This document shows positions 1 through 9,025 of a stretch of 64,000 bases of DNA, piece by piece. A program made the position numbers and the translations under genes. Each line of letters starts with the position of its first letter. Positions within the stretch are counted from its first letter, which is position 1. The notes beneath the pieces were generated by a model. That model was given only the letters and a program-made list of their open reading frames with translations, did not search any database and was not told the DNA's origin. The stretch is from positions 6,581 through 70,580 of the forward strand of contig CALJUX010000073.1 of the NCBI GenBank assembly GCA_937978655.1, in the 5' to 3' direction. This stretch comes from an uncultured Chromatiaceae bacterium. Its GTDB lineage: Bacteria > Pseudomonadota > Gammaproteobacteria > Enterobacterales > Alteromonadaceae.

Positions 1-594
1 ATCAAAAGGTTTACGTGTCACCAGGTTCACGGTCCCGGCGATCCCGCCGGAGATCAGATCTGCGGTCTGGTTTTTCACCACTTCCACAGAGCCCAACAAT
101 TCCGCCGGAAAGTCTTCATAACTTAAGCCGCCGGCCGGGTTGGCGCTGAACGCACTGCGGCCATTCACTTCAGAACGCACCCGGTCCAGCCCCCGCACTA
201 ACACGCCTGTGCCTTCATCGGCATAATGTTTCGGGTCATCCGACGAGGCGAAACGTTCTATCGTGACCCCCGGCACCCGCTGCAAGGCTTCAGTGACCGA
301 TTTATCCGGTAATGCACCGATATCCGAGGCGCTGATCACATCTTTCACCGTATCCGCCAGACGTTTTAAGTCCTGTGCCGACAGAATACTGCCGCGAATA
401 CCTTTAACCTCAATGACTTCAACTGCCGCTGCGGCAGGCTGATTTTTATCAATGACAACGCTGTCATTTTTCGGCAATTCTTGTGCACTCAGCCATGTTG
501 GGGCCAATCCCCATAACGCGGCTGAAATCGCCAGTGAAATTCTGGCCCGTGGTTGCTGGTGACGACTGGTGTGACTGCGCTGAAAATCCGACAT
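1..594 (-). CDS. TonB-dependent receptor, N-terminal part (cut by window edge)
   Basis: Open on the minus strand from an ATG at 594 to the left edge, 198 codons without a stop. The first ~38 residues look like a long signal peptide (basic start, hydrophobic ISLAISAALWGLAP stretch, LSAQ cleavage region). The plug domain follows: DTVKDVISASDIGALPDK, VTEALQRVPGVTIER, VLVRGLDRVRSEVNG, and GSVEVVKNQTADLISGGI leading into GTVNLVTRKPF. This wording is typical of the large Xanthomonas/Caulobacter-type receptors that import sugars or peptides across the outer membrane using TonB energy. The substrate cannot be read from the plug. The gene lies downstream of a secreted aminopeptidase on the same strand, which makes peptide-related uptake possible but unproven. 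The barrel is outside the window. Confidence 0.93.
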   Translation of the reverse strand, partial: MSDFQRSHTSRHQQPRARISLAISAALWGLAPTWLSAQELPKNDSVVIDKNQPAAAAVEVIEVKGIRGSILSAQDLKRLADTVKDVISASDIGALPDKSVTEALQRVPGVTIERFASSDDPKHYADEGTGVLVRGLDRVRSEVNGRSAFSANPAGGLSYEDFPAELLGSVEVVKNQTADLISGGIAGTVNLVTRKPFD

Positions 595-908
595 AAGTGA
601 TATCTCTGCTGTGCTTGGGTGAAGTAACGTAGCCGGCAAGTGCCGGATACTGGCCTGTTTTTTCCTGAATAAGGCTCACATTACAACTCCACATGCCCAG
701 CCTTCTTGTTACTTTTTATCACGAAAATTCATATTTGCACACAATTTAACCGATAATTTGCGTATTTAAGGCAAAATATCAGTCACCCTGTAAATGGCAG
801 CCGCACCCAACCTGTTAGTATGTAACATCATGTGTTGCTGTCGCCGCTGCTCAAACGCAAACGGCGGGCTATCCCGCCGTTTTCTGCTGACAGATAAAGC
901 GCAGAGAC
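595..908. other. Intergenic region between aminopeptidase and TonB receptor
   Basis: 314 bases without a convincing gene. The part nearest the receptor (about 700-790) is AT-rich and is the likely place for the receptor promoter reading leftward, but I cannot name -35 and -10 boxes with confidence. The far end holds the terminator of the aminopeptidase gene. One short open frame overlapping the receptor start is only a shadow. Confidence 0.5.
859..882 (-). terminator. Terminator after the M28 aminopeptidase gene
   Basis: A 10-bp perfect stem (AAACGGCGGG with CCCGCCGTTT) and a four-base loop lie 27 bases past the stop of the minus-strand peptidase gene. The T-tract on that strand is short and broken, so termination may be incomplete and the receptor gene may receive some read-through. 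Confidence 0.65.
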
Positions 909-2426
909 TCAGCGCAGTTGCCAGTTCACACTCACACCGCTGAAACTACTGTAGGCACGGACGCCGACCATCCAGTTGCCCGCAGCCGGATTGGCGATAC
1001 TGCAGCTTTCGTTGTTGCCGGTTTTATAGGGGCGGCACTGATAACTGCTGGTCGTTGGATTGCTGCCAGCACGCAGATACAAGTCGGCATCACCGCTGCC
1101 GCCGCTCATCGTCACGTTCAGCTGCGTTTTACCGGCCGGCACTGCGATGGTTTTAAACACCCAGTTGCCGCTGCTGGCAGCCAAATCGACAAAACTGCCG
1201 CTGCTGCCATCTGGTGGTGTGCCAGTGACGGCATTGCCAAGTTCCAGCACAAAAGACAAACCGAGCCGGGCAAATTTCAGTGCATGCTGGGCACTTGGAT
1301 CGGAATTGGCCAGCGTGTCACTGCCGCTGTGAATTTTTTTATTACTACCGGCAAAGCGGGCTTCAAATGGCATGGCGGCGGCAAATCCGGCATTGTGCCA
1401 GGAGGCATGATCAGAGCAGCCATAACCACAGACATCTGTGGTGTGACGCAGCGCCGGCTGATAAGTGCTGATCAGCTTCTGCAAATATTCATTCAGACTG
1501 GCATTGGTGTAATCGGTCATCAGCACGATATCTTCGGCCGAGCCTTTAAAATTGGTCATATCCAGCTGCATTGCCGCAATCACTCTTTGGCCTGAACTGG
1601 CGGCGGCCGTGGCAATATCTTTGCTGCCCCGCAGCCCGACTTCTTCGGCGGCGTAACCGTAAAACCGAATGGTCCGCTTGGGCCGCAGCCCGGCGCTGCT
1701 GAGGACGCGGATGATCTCACTGAGCGTGGCGATACCCGACGCATCATCATCAGCGCCCGGTGCCCGTGTTGTTTCGCCGGTGCCACCGCTGACAATCGAA
1801 TCCAGATGGCCACCCAGCACCACAATTTCGTCCGGCTTTTCGCTGCCGGTCACTTCCAGCAACACCGAACGTTGCGGATAACCACTGTGGCTTTGCCGGC
1901 TCACTTTCATCCAGCTATGCGGGTTGGCCAGGCTTTGCCACTGACTGGCGATCCAATCAGCCGACTGACTACCGCTGCTGGTGGTGTAGTATCTGTTGGT
2001 AAACTGACTTAAGTCGCTGATAAATTGGGCGATACCGGCCTGATTCAGCTGCGGCAAATGACTGTTCACCAGGTTTTGTTGGGTCAATGGTGGCGCCACA
2101 AAAGTTGCCGCCAGCAGCGGCTGGGTCAGCGCCTGCAGGGCCTGTTCCAGACTGTCGTAGGCGAAGTAACCGCCACAGCGGTGCTGTGCGTCATGGATAT
2201 AGGCCGACAACAGTGGCAAGTCGGCCTCATTCACCTGCACCAGCACCGGCTGCTGACCGCTCTGCAACACCGCGTCGCCCAGAATGACCGGCTGGCGTTG
2301 CAACACGGCGACTGCCGGGACTGCTTGCAATACTTTGGCTTCAATGCTGATCCAGACCGGTTCGGCCTGGGCCACAAAACAAAAAAGCGCGCCAGACAGC
2401 GCGCTACAGACGGATGATTTTTTCAT
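909..2426 (-). CDS. Secreted M28 family zinc aminopeptidase with PPC domain
   Basis: 505 residues. A signal peptide ends near AQA (residues 19-21). The M28 catalytic domain carries the metal ligands in the expected order: His207 (GGHLDS), Asp226 (PGADDDASG), the pair Glu261-Glu262 (YAAEEVGLRGS), Asp289 (MQLDMTNF) and His366 (KIHSGSD). Cys333 and Cys337 (CGYGC) match the disulfide of the Vibrio proteolyticus leucyl aminopeptidase. Residues ~410-505 form a pre-peptidase C-terminal (PPC) domain (GDADLYLRAG, NWMVGVRAY), usually removed on maturation. By family it removes N-terminal amino acids from extracellular peptides. The ATG at 2426 has an AGGA eight bases upstream. The TonB receptor follows downstream on the same strand. 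Confidence 0.95.
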   Translation of the reverse strand: MKKSSVCSALSGALFCFVAQAEPVWISIEAKVLQAVPAVAVLQRQPVILGDAVLQSGQQPVLVQVNEADLPLLSAYIHDAQHRCGGYFAYDSLEQALQALTQPLLAATFVAPPLTQQNLVNSHLPQLNQAGIAQFISDLSQFTNRYYTTSSGSQSADWIASQWQSLANPHSWMKVSRQSHSGYPQRSVLLEVTGSEKPDEIVVLGGHLDSIVSGGTGETTRAPGADDDASGIATLSEIIRVLSSAGLRPKRTIRFYGYAAEEVGLRGSKDIATAAASSGQRVIAAMQLDMTNFKGSAEDIVLMTDYTNASLNEYLQKLISTYQPALRHTTDVCGYGCSDHASWHNAGFAAAMPFEARFAGSNKKIHSGSDTLANSDPSAQHALKFARLGLSFVLELGNAVTGTPPDGSSGSFVDLAASSGNWVFKTIAVPAGKTQLNVTMSGGSGDADLYLRAGSNPTTSSYQCRPYKTGNNESCSIANPAAGNWMVGVRAYSSFSGVSVNWQLR

Positions 2427-2663
2427 AGCATGTTCCTGATTTTTTTAATTTCATCGGTTGTTGTGACAATACGACCGCGGCACAACAGCCGGCCGGGCGC
2501 AATTGCGCATCAACCATGGCCGGCAACGGCCAAACTGCCGGATATTCAGGTGACATTTTTATGATATTTGTCTGACAGGCCTGATGACTTGCACAGCCAG
2601 GCCGGCGGACGGCAAAAACAGGCAATCACAGCGCTGATGGCCATCAGCATTGGCGGCTGGCCA

Positions 2664-2688
2664 TAAAAAAACCGGCACTTGGCCGGTT
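2664..2688 (-). terminator. Terminator after zipA
   Basis: AACCGGC and GCCGGTT pair across a five-base loop, followed on the minus strand by a run of seven T. It begins 24 bases past the zipA stop and separates zipA from the aminopeptidase gene. Confidence 0.8.
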
Positions 2689-2711
2689 CTTTACACAAAC
2701 GCTACGAAGAC

Positions 2712-3521
2712 TCAGCTGCGGATCAGCCGCTGACGCTGAAATTCGCGGATCTTTTCCACATAATGCCGGGTGGTTTGCACCGTCAGCACACTGCGGGTGT
2801 TATCCAGCACCTGACCACCAAATTCATCGGCCAGCTTGCGCGCCGCATTGTGCATCAGATTGAAGCTCTGCAGGGCTTCGCCCGGCCCTGGCAAAGTCAT
2901 AAACAGACTTAAGCCGCGGGTTTGCAGTTTATCCATCTCTTCGAGATCAAAAGTCCCCGGATTAAACATATTGGCGAGGCTGAATAACACACCGCCAGAG
3001 CCGGCATTGTCGTGGTGACGATGGAAAATATTCATCTCGCCGTACTTAAAGCCCAGGGTGAGCAGGCTGGGTAACAACATCGCGCCGTTAATTTCCTGCC
3101 CTTCCGGTAACAGGACATACAAAATCAGCACTTCACTTGGGCCGTCATCAGCAACCTGCTGCTCACTGCCAGCATCAGTGTCATCGTCAGCACTGAATGA
3201 CAATGATGGTTCTTCATGCAGTGTCGGTGCTTTTTCCCGGTCTTCACGAAACTTTTTCGCAGGTTCACGCAAACGATCACTGCGCGGAGCCACCGTTGGC
3301 GCCGGCTTTGGCTGAGGCTTTTCGCCTGGTGCCAGTTTGCGCGGTTTGCCAACGCCATACTCATCAAAACCTTCTGGCGGCGCGCCCGATTTATCTTCCG
3401 GAACATACCGGCTTTGCGCCTGCTGTGACGCCTTACGCGCCGACCACCAGCCATGCAAGGCCAGCCCTGCCATCGCCAACACACCTAATACAATTAACGC
3501 ATAACGAAATTCTTCAGCCAT
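2712..3521 (-). CDS. zipA: Cell division protein ZipA
   Basis: 269 residues. The N-terminus is a membrane anchor (FRYALIVLGVLAMAGLALHG), followed by a basic stretch, then a long proline- and charge-rich linker (~35-125), then the FtsZ-binding domain (~125-265; EVLILYVLLPEGQEINGAML, FNPGTFDLEEM, TRGLSLFMTLPGP). ZipA ties the FtsZ ring to the inner membrane early in division. The ATG at 3521 has AAAGG upstream. It lies 20 bases after smc on the same strand, so the two are probably cotranscribed. In E. coli ligA follows zipA; here a terminator and an unrelated peptidase follow instead. Confidence 0.95.
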   Translation of the reverse strand: MAEEFRYALIVLGVLAMAGLALHGWWSARKASQQAQSRYVPEDKSGAPPEGFDEYGVGKPRKLAPGEKPQPKPAPTVAPRSDRLREPAKKFREDREKAPTLHEEPSLSFSADDDTDAGSEQQVADDGPSEVLILYVLLPEGQEINGAMLLPSLLTLGFKYGEMNIFHRHHDNAGSGGVLFSLANMFNPGTFDLEEMDKLQTRGLSLFMTLPGPGEALQSFNLMHNAARKLADEFGGQVLDNTRSVLTVQTTRHYVEKIREFQRQRLIRS

Positions 3522-3541
3522 TGTTTTTAACCTTTTAGTTC

Positions 3542-6500
3542 TCAGGCCTGTGCCATTTTGACGGCATCTTCCACATCCACCGCAACTACACGTGACACGC
3601 CGGGTTCCTGCATTGTCACGCCCATCAGTTGAGCGGCCATCTCCATCGCAATTTTGTTGTGACTGATATAAATAAACTGCACACTTTCCGACATCTCCCG
3701 GACTAAGTTACAAAAACGCCCGACATTGGCGTCGTCCAGCGGAGCATCAACCTCATCCAGCATACAAAAAGGTGCCGGATTGAGCCGGAAAATAGAAAAC
3801 ACCAATGATAAAGCGGTAAGCGCTTTTTCTCCACCGGATAATAAATGAATAGTACTGTTTTTTTTACCAGGGGGACGCGCCATGATAGTGACACCGGTCT
3901 CTAATAAATCCTCATCGGTGAGGTCGAGATAAGCACTGCCGCCGCCAAACACTTTCGGGAATAAACTTTGTAAACCTTCATTCACCGCATCAAAAGTACT
4001 TTTAAATTTCTGCCGGGTTTCGCGGTCGATTTTTTTAATCGCCGTTTCCAGCGTGTCCAAAGCTGCAGTTAAATCATCGTGTTGTAAATCCAGATATTTT
4101 TTCCGTTCATCCTGCTGATTAAATTCATCGATGGCGGCAAGGTTAATAGGCCCAAGCCGGCTTAAGGCTTCAGTGGTTTTTTCCAGATTGTTTTGCCAGA
4201 CCTGTTCCTGTGCATCGGCCGGCAGGTTTGGCAGCAGATCTTTTAACATCACCTGCTGCTCCGCCAATAAATCCAGCATGTTGTTGGCACGAACCCGAAA
4301 CCCTTCCGCGTCCAGGCGCAAATGCTCCATCTGCTTTTGCCGTGCCGCCAGCTGTTGCTGCGCGCCATGCTGGCCCTGCTCAGTCTGGCGGATTTGTTCG
4401 TCAATCTGCTGCAGCTGCTGTTCGAGCTGCAATTTTGCCGCTGCAGCTTCATCGCGGCTTAAAATCAGCGCCTGCAGTTCTTCCTGCGCACTGATGTCGG
4501 GTTCATCCAGCAGTTCCAGCTGGTCGGTTAACACACTCAGGCGTTCACGCAGTTTTTGCTGTTGTGTGCTGCTACGGGCCAGATGCAGCCGGACTGCATC
4601 TAACTGCCGTTCCAGACTGACCTGTTGCAACCGCTGCTGGCTCAGCTGCTGATTCAGCTGCTGTTCCTGCTCACGGCGCTGGCGCAGTTGTACCTGAAAC
4701 TGTTCCTGTTGCTGTTGCAGCTGCCGCTGACTGTCCTGCTGCGCCGCGGACTCGTCTTCCAACAGCTCCAGCTGCGCCTGTTGCTGCGCCTGCTGTTGCT
4801 GCCACTGGCCGATATCCTGTTGTAACTGCTGACGCTGCGCCAGTAACTCGCGCTGCTGCTGTTGCTGCTGCTCCAGGCGGAATTGGGTTTGCTGCTGCTG
4901 ATTCAGGCTTTGTTGTAACTGCTGCTGCATTGCAGCAGACGCCTGGCGGAAAGTGCTTAGCTGCAAAGTGCTGCTGGCAAGGTCGGCATCAAGCGCGGCG
5001 ATGTCGGCCGTACGCTGCTGCTGTTGGGTCTGCAGCAGCTGTTGGTCTTTGGCAACGGCATCCAGCTGTTGCTGCAACTGCAGCGGATTTTGCCGCGCTT
5101 GCTCATCCGGCACTATCAGCCAGTTCGGCCCAAGCCAAAGCCCATCCGGGCTTATCAGCGACTGAGCGGCACTGAGCTGGGGTTGCAGCGTTAATGCCTC
5201 GGCGTAATCCGCGACACAAAAAATTTGCCAGAACTGCGCCGGGATGGTTTTACCGCCTTGTGCATCCGGCGCAACCTGGTCAGCCAGGGTTGGCAGTGCA
5301 CCGGGCCTTGCTGATCCATCAGGCACTCGCGGCGCCGGGGTGCTTTGCAGCAAATGATGCGAAGGGGCGCTTGCCGGAAGACGGTCAGTGGCCTCACTAA
5401 AATTCAGCGCCTGCAGCGCCACGGCGACCGCAATGTCCCAGCCCTCGCTGATAGTTAACGCCGGTAGCAGCGGCTGCTCAGCCTGCAACCGCGTTAACTG
5501 CTGCGTCAGTGCTGCTGTCTGCTGCTTCAGCGCATTCCACTCCAGTTCAGCGGTTTTAAGTTCAAGCTGTGCCTGCTGCAGTGCGGTCTGGATGGTTGTC
5601 AGTTGTTGTTCTTGCTGGCTGACAGCAGCATTGGCAACCTCCGCTTCCTTTTGCAACTGCTGCTGTTGTTGTTGCAGTGCAGCCAATTCATCCTGCAATT
5701 GCTGCGGTGTGAGCGCCTTTTGCTGCAGTTCCAGCCGCTCATCCTGCTGCGCAGCCCGGTCTATTTGCGCCTGCAGATGCTCAGTCGATAAACGTAGTTG
5801 TTGCATCTGCTGCGCCAGCGCAAACAGCTGTTGTTGCATCTGCTGATAAGCCTGTTGGCTGTCCAGCCCTTGCTGCTGAGCGGCTTCATACGCCTGCTGC
5901 AATTCGTCATGCTGCTGCTCAAGCAATTCCAGCGCCGGCGCACCTTCGAGTAGCGCGCCCTCCAATTCAGTCAGTTGCAACGCTTCTGCCGCTTGCTGGT
6001 CCAGCGCCTGTTCAATCTCATGTTGCAGCTGGCGCTTTTCATCATGAATTTGCTGACGACGGCTGCGCTGATGCAGTTGTTGCTGCTCCAGCGCAGTGAT
6101 TTGGCTGCCAAGCTGATAATACTGCTGTTGGGTTTGCAACAGACTATCCCGCAGGCTTTGCTGTTGCTGTTTCAGTGTTTCCAGCGCGCGAAATGCGCCC
6201 GAACCTTCTGCCATAAACTGCTGATATTCGGTTTCAAGCGCCGCCAATGCCTGTTCGGCCTGCTGCAGCTGCTCGTTAAAAAAGTACCAGCGCAAGGCGG
6301 TCAGTTCAGCTTTTAACCGGCGTTCTGTGGCTTTTAATTCTTTGTAGCGCTCAGCTGTCGCGGCCTGACGGCGTAACTTATCGAGGTTTTTGCCGAGTTC
6401 CTCGCGCACGTCACTTAAGCGGTCGAGGTTGTCGCGGGTATGACTGATGCGGGTTTCGGTTTCACGCCGGCGCTCTTTGTATTTGGAAATACCGGCCGCT

Positions 6501-6997
6501 TCTTCGATAAATACTCTTAAATCCTGTGGCCTGGATTCAATCAGTTTGGAGATCATGCCCTGTTCGATAATGGCGTAGCTGCGGGGCCCGAGGCCTGTGC
6601 CTAAAAAGATGTCGGTGATATCACGGCGGCGGCATTTGCTGCCATTGAGAAAATACAGCGATTGCGCATCGCGGGTCACCAAACGCTTCACCGAGATTTC
6701 GCTGCGATCGGCCAGACTGCCCTGCACCCGGCCTTCGGTGTTTTCAAACACCAGTTCAACCGAGGCCTGTGACACCGGCTTGCGCTGCGCCGAGCCGTTA
6801 AAAATCACGTCGGTCATCGCATCGCCACGCAGGTTTTTTGCGCTGCTTTCCCCCAGTACCCAGCGCACCGCATCAATAACGTTGGATTTACCGCAGCCGT
6901 TTGGCCCCACCACGCAGGTCATTGCCGTCGGAAACGGCACCAGCGTTGGGTCAACAAAGGATTTAAAACCGGCAAGTTTGATCTGTTTTAGGCGCAT
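3542..6997 (-). CDS. smc: Chromosome segregation protein SMC
   Basis: About 1151 residues from the ATG at 6997, chosen because SMC proteins start MRLKxIKLAGFKSF; the open frame extends 15 codons further to a TTG with no better ribosome site. The Walker A motif is at residues 31-38 (GPNGCGKS). The C-terminal head holds the ABC signature LLSGGEKALTALSL and Walker B CMLDEVDAPLDDAN. Between them are two very glutamine-rich coiled coils around a short hinge (about residues 505-640) with a Ser/Pro-rich linker. SMC with ScpA and ScpB forms the condensin that compacts and separates chromosomes. Its presence implies a non-MukBEF lineage. ScpAB are not in this window. smc and zipA are divergent from cysZ. 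Confidence 0.96.
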   Translation of the reverse strand: MRLKQIKLAGFKSFVDPTLVPFPTAMTCVVGPNGCGKSNVIDAVRWVLGESSAKNLRGDAMTDVIFNGSAQRKPVSQASVELVFENTEGRVQGSLADRSEISVKRLVTRDAQSLYFLNGSKCRRRDITDIFLGTGLGPRSYAIIEQGMISKLIESRPQDLRVFIEEAAGISKYKERRRETETRISHTRDNLDRLSDVREELGKNLDKLRRQAATAERYKELKATERRLKAELTALRWYFFNEQLQQAEQALAALETEYQQFMAEGSGAFRALETLKQQQQSLRDSLLQTQQQYYQLGSQITALEQQQLHQRSRRQQIHDEKRQLQHEIEQALDQQAAEALQLTELEGALLEGAPALELLEQQHDELQQAYEAAQQQGLDSQQAYQQMQQQLFALAQQMQQLRLSTEHLQAQIDRAAQQDERLELQQKALTPQQLQDELAALQQQQQQLQKEAEVANAAVSQQEQQLTTIQTALQQAQLELKTAELEWNALKQQTAALTQQLTRLQAEQPLLPALTISEGWDIAVAVALQALNFSEATDRLPASAPSHHLLQSTPAPRVPDGSARPGALPTLADQVAPDAQGGKTIPAQFWQIFCVADYAEALTLQPQLSAAQSLISPDGLWLGPNWLIVPDEQARQNPLQLQQQLDAVAKDQQLLQTQQQQRTADIAALDADLASSTLQLSTFRQASAAMQQQLQQSLNQQQQTQFRLEQQQQQQRELLAQRQQLQQDIGQWQQQQAQQQAQLELLEDESAAQQDSQRQLQQQQEQFQVQLRQRREQEQQLNQQLSQQRLQQVSLERQLDAVRLHLARSSTQQQKLRERLSVLTDQLELLDEPDISAQEELQALILSRDEAAAAKLQLEQQLQQIDEQIRQTEQGQHGAQQQLAARQKQMEHLRLDAEGFRVRANNMLDLLAEQQVMLKDLLPNLPADAQEQVWQNNLEKTTEALSRLGPINLAAIDEFNQQDERKKYLDLQHDDLTAALDTLETAIKKIDRETRQKFKSTFDAVNEGLQSLFPKVFGGGSAYLDLTDEDLLETGVTIMARPPGKKNSTIHLLSGGEKALTALSLVFSIFRLNPAPFCMLDEVDAPLDDANVGRFCNLVREMSESVQFIYISHNKIAMEMAAQLMGVTMQEPGVSRVVAVDVEDAVKMAQA

Positions 6998-7133
6998 GCC
7001 AGACGAGTGACAACCGGGCTGAAGGTTCACAGACTGTAACAAAATGAGGTATAGCTGTCACGGCAAAACTATTGCAGATCAAGCCATTGCCCCATAAGCT
7101 CTGGCCCAACAGGCATCAAGCAGGAGTCTTCTT

Positions 7134-7850
7134 ATGCATTATTTTTTCCAGGGCCTCAGTTTGCTTAGTACCAAGGGGCTGCGCCGTTATGTGTTGATCC
7201 CGCTTGGCATTAATCTGGTGTTGTTCGCCGGGGCGTTTTTTTACCTGATCCAGCAGGTACAGGGCTGGGTCAGTCATCTGATGGGCTGGGTACCGGACTG
7301 GCTCAGTTTCCTCGAATATCTGCTGTGGCCGGTGCTGGTGCTGAGTGTGGTGCTGTCTTTGGCCTTTGCTTTTACTATGGTGGCGAATTTTATCGCGGCA
7401 CCTTTTAATGCGCTGCTCAGTGAAAAAGTCGAACTGCATCTGACCGGGCAAGCATTGCCGGAACAAGGTTTTGCCGCCTTTATGAAAGACGTGCCACGGA
7501 TGCTCGGCCGTGAATGGACCAAATTTTTGTATTGCCTGCCGCGCGCCCTGGTGTTTTTACTGGCGTTTTTCTTTTTGCCTTTGATTGGCCAGTTGCTGTG
7601 GTTTTTGTTCACCAGCTGGATGATGGCGATTCAGTACTGCGACTATCCGTACGACAATCACAAAGTGCCGTTTCATACCATGCGCCAGCAACTGCGCGGT
7701 GATTTGACCGGCAGTTACAGCTTTGGCATGACCGTCGCCATCGGCAGTATGGTACCGTTTTTAAACTTACTGGTGATGCCGATAGCGGTCTGTGGTGCCA
7801 CCGCCATGTGGGTGGACCGCTACAAAACGGCGCATTACGCCGGGCGCTGA
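7134..7850 (+). CDS. cysZ: Sulfate transporter CysZ
   Basis: 238 residues, near the E. coli length. Four or more hydrophobic segments (YVLIPLGINLVLFAGAFFYL, LLWPVLVLSVVLSLAF, ALVFLLAFFFLPLIGQLLWF, TVAIGSMVPFLNLLVMPIAV) and the EI24-type motif SWMMAIQYCDYPYDNH identify CysZ, an inner-membrane sulfate permease that feeds cysteine synthesis. The ATG has AGGAG seven bases upstream. It is divergent from smc-zipA, as cysZ is from zipA in E. coli, with smc between them here. A good terminator follows. Confidence 0.94.
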   Translation: MHYFFQGLSLLSTKGLRRYVLIPLGINLVLFAGAFFYLIQQVQGWVSHLMGWVPDWLSFLEYLLWPVLVLSVVLSLAFAFTMVANFIAAPFNALLSEKVELHLTGQALPEQGFAAFMKDVPRMLGREWTKFLYCLPRALVFLLAFFFLPLIGQLLWFLFTSWMMAIQYCDYPYDNHKVPFHTMRQQLRGDLTGSYSFGMTVAIGSMVPFLNLLVMPIAVCGATAMWVDRYKTAHYAGR

Positions 7851-7868
7851 GCCTTATCCATCAAGACG

Positions 7869-7894
7869 AAAGCCCGCAACCGCGGGCTTTTTGT
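7869..7894 (+). terminator. Terminator after cysZ
   Basis: Perfect nine-base stem AAAGCCCGC with GCGGGCTTT, four-base loop, then TTGTT. It starts 19 bases after the cysZ stop. Confidence 0.85.
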
Positions 7895-7991
7895 TGCCTG
7901 GCGCCTTCACTGCGCTGCGCCTGTTTGATGCCGCTTTCTGAGCGTCGCCGGTTTGCGCTATAATGCGCGGCCATTTTTTCAGGATGCCATC

Positions 7992-8951
7992 ATGACCCAA
8001 CTGTTATCTGCCTTGACCGACACCAAACGGGCTGCTGAATTACTCAGCGCCGGTGAGCTGGTCGCAGTCCCCACAGAAACGGTCTATGGCCTGGCGGCTG
8101 ATGCCAGTAATCCAGACGCGGTGGCGAAAATCTTTGTCGCCAAAGGCCGCCCGGCCAATCATCCGCTGATTGTGCATATCGGCGATATCGCCAAACTCAG
8201 CGACTGGGCGCGGGATATTCCAGCGCAGGCTTTGCTACTCGCCAAAGCCTTCTGGCCCGGTCCGCTGACGCTGTTGTTACATAAAGCCGATGCCGTAACC
8301 CCGGTCGTTACCGGCGGTAAAGACAGCATCGGTATCCGCATGCCGGCCCATCCGGTGTTGTTAGCCTTGCTGCAGCAGACTGGCCTTGCGGTTGCAGCAC
8401 CCTCTGCCAATCCTTATAAAAAATTAAGCCCAACCAGCGCTGCCCAGGTGATGGCCGGCTTAAACGGCCGTATTGCCGCAGTGCTGGATGGCGGCGATTG
8501 CAGTGTCGGCCTCGAATCCACCATCCTGGATTTGACTTCAGACAGTCCACAAGTGCTGCGCGCCGGCCCGATCAGCGCCGGCGAACTGGAAGCGGTGCTG
8601 GGTGTGCCGGTCAGTACGCCCAAATCACACAACGTGGCAGTGCCAGGCAATGTCAAAGCACATTACCAGCCGGGTAAACCGCTGAAAATATTCGCAAAAG
8701 ATGAACTGCTGGCCGCGTTACAACAGCAAAACGCTGACGTGATTTGTCTGTATCAAAGCGCAGAGTTTGCGGCTTTGAAGCTGTCGCATAGCCGCCAGTT
8801 ACCACAAGACAAAGCCGGTTACGCCCGGCTGCTTTACCGGACTTTATTTGAAGCCGACGCACTACCGGGCTGCCAGATTTATCTGGAACAACCGCCACAA
8901 ACAGCGGAGTGGGACGACGTCAACGACCGGCTACGTCGCGCTTGCAGCTAA
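7992..8951 (+). CDS. sua5: L-threonylcarbamoyladenylate synthase, Sua5 type
   Basis: 319 residues from the ATG at 7992, which has AGGA eight bases upstream; the frame stays open for 13 more codons but those do not fit the family. The YrdC/Sua5 domain covers ~5-200 (AGELVAVPTETVYGLAADA, IFVAKGRPANHPLIVHI, WPGPLTLLL, IGIRMPAHP, APSANPYKKLSPT, LESTILDL). A linker and small C-terminal Sua5 domain follow (KAHYQPGKPL onward). The enzyme makes threonylcarbamoyl-AMP from threonine, bicarbonate and ATP for the t6A37 modification of tRNAs reading ANN codons. TsaB, a partner in the transfer step, is at 25588-26283. The genome may also hold a short TsaC, which I cannot see. Confidence 0.9.
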   Translation: MTQLLSALTDTKRAAELLSAGELVAVPTETVYGLAADASNPDAVAKIFVAKGRPANHPLIVHIGDIAKLSDWARDIPAQALLLAKAFWPGPLTLLLHKADAVTPVVTGGKDSIGIRMPAHPVLLALLQQTGLAVAAPSANPYKKLSPTSAAQVMAGLNGRIAAVLDGGDCSVGLESTILDLTSDSPQVLRAGPISAGELEAVLGVPVSTPKSHNVAVPGNVKAHYQPGKPLKIFAKDELLAALQQQNADVICLYQSAEFAALKLSHSRQLPQDKAGYARLLYRTLFEADALPGCQIYLEQPPQTAEWDDVNDRLRRACS

Positions 8952-9000
8952 GCAACCCGACAACCGGTTTCACCGCACGCAAAGCGTTGCGGATATAAAA

Positions 9001-9024
9001 AAACCGCCAGATGGCGGTTTTTTT
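9001..9024. terminator. Shared terminator between sua5 and mscS-like gene
   Basis: AAACCGCC and GGCGGTTT pair over a four-base loop, with T-runs on both strands (A-run before, T-run after). It lies between two convergent genes and can serve both. Confidence 0.85.
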
Positions 9025-9025
9025 A

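Noticed and set aside
918..2417. Open frames opposite the M28 peptidase
   Set aside because: Shadows of the peptidase gene with no recognisable protein features.
4131..5846. Several long Ser/Cys- or Leu-rich open frames on the plus strand inside smc
   Set aside because: They are antisense reads of the CAG-rich coiled-coil coding of smc, have no ribosome sites and show only repeat-derived low complexity.
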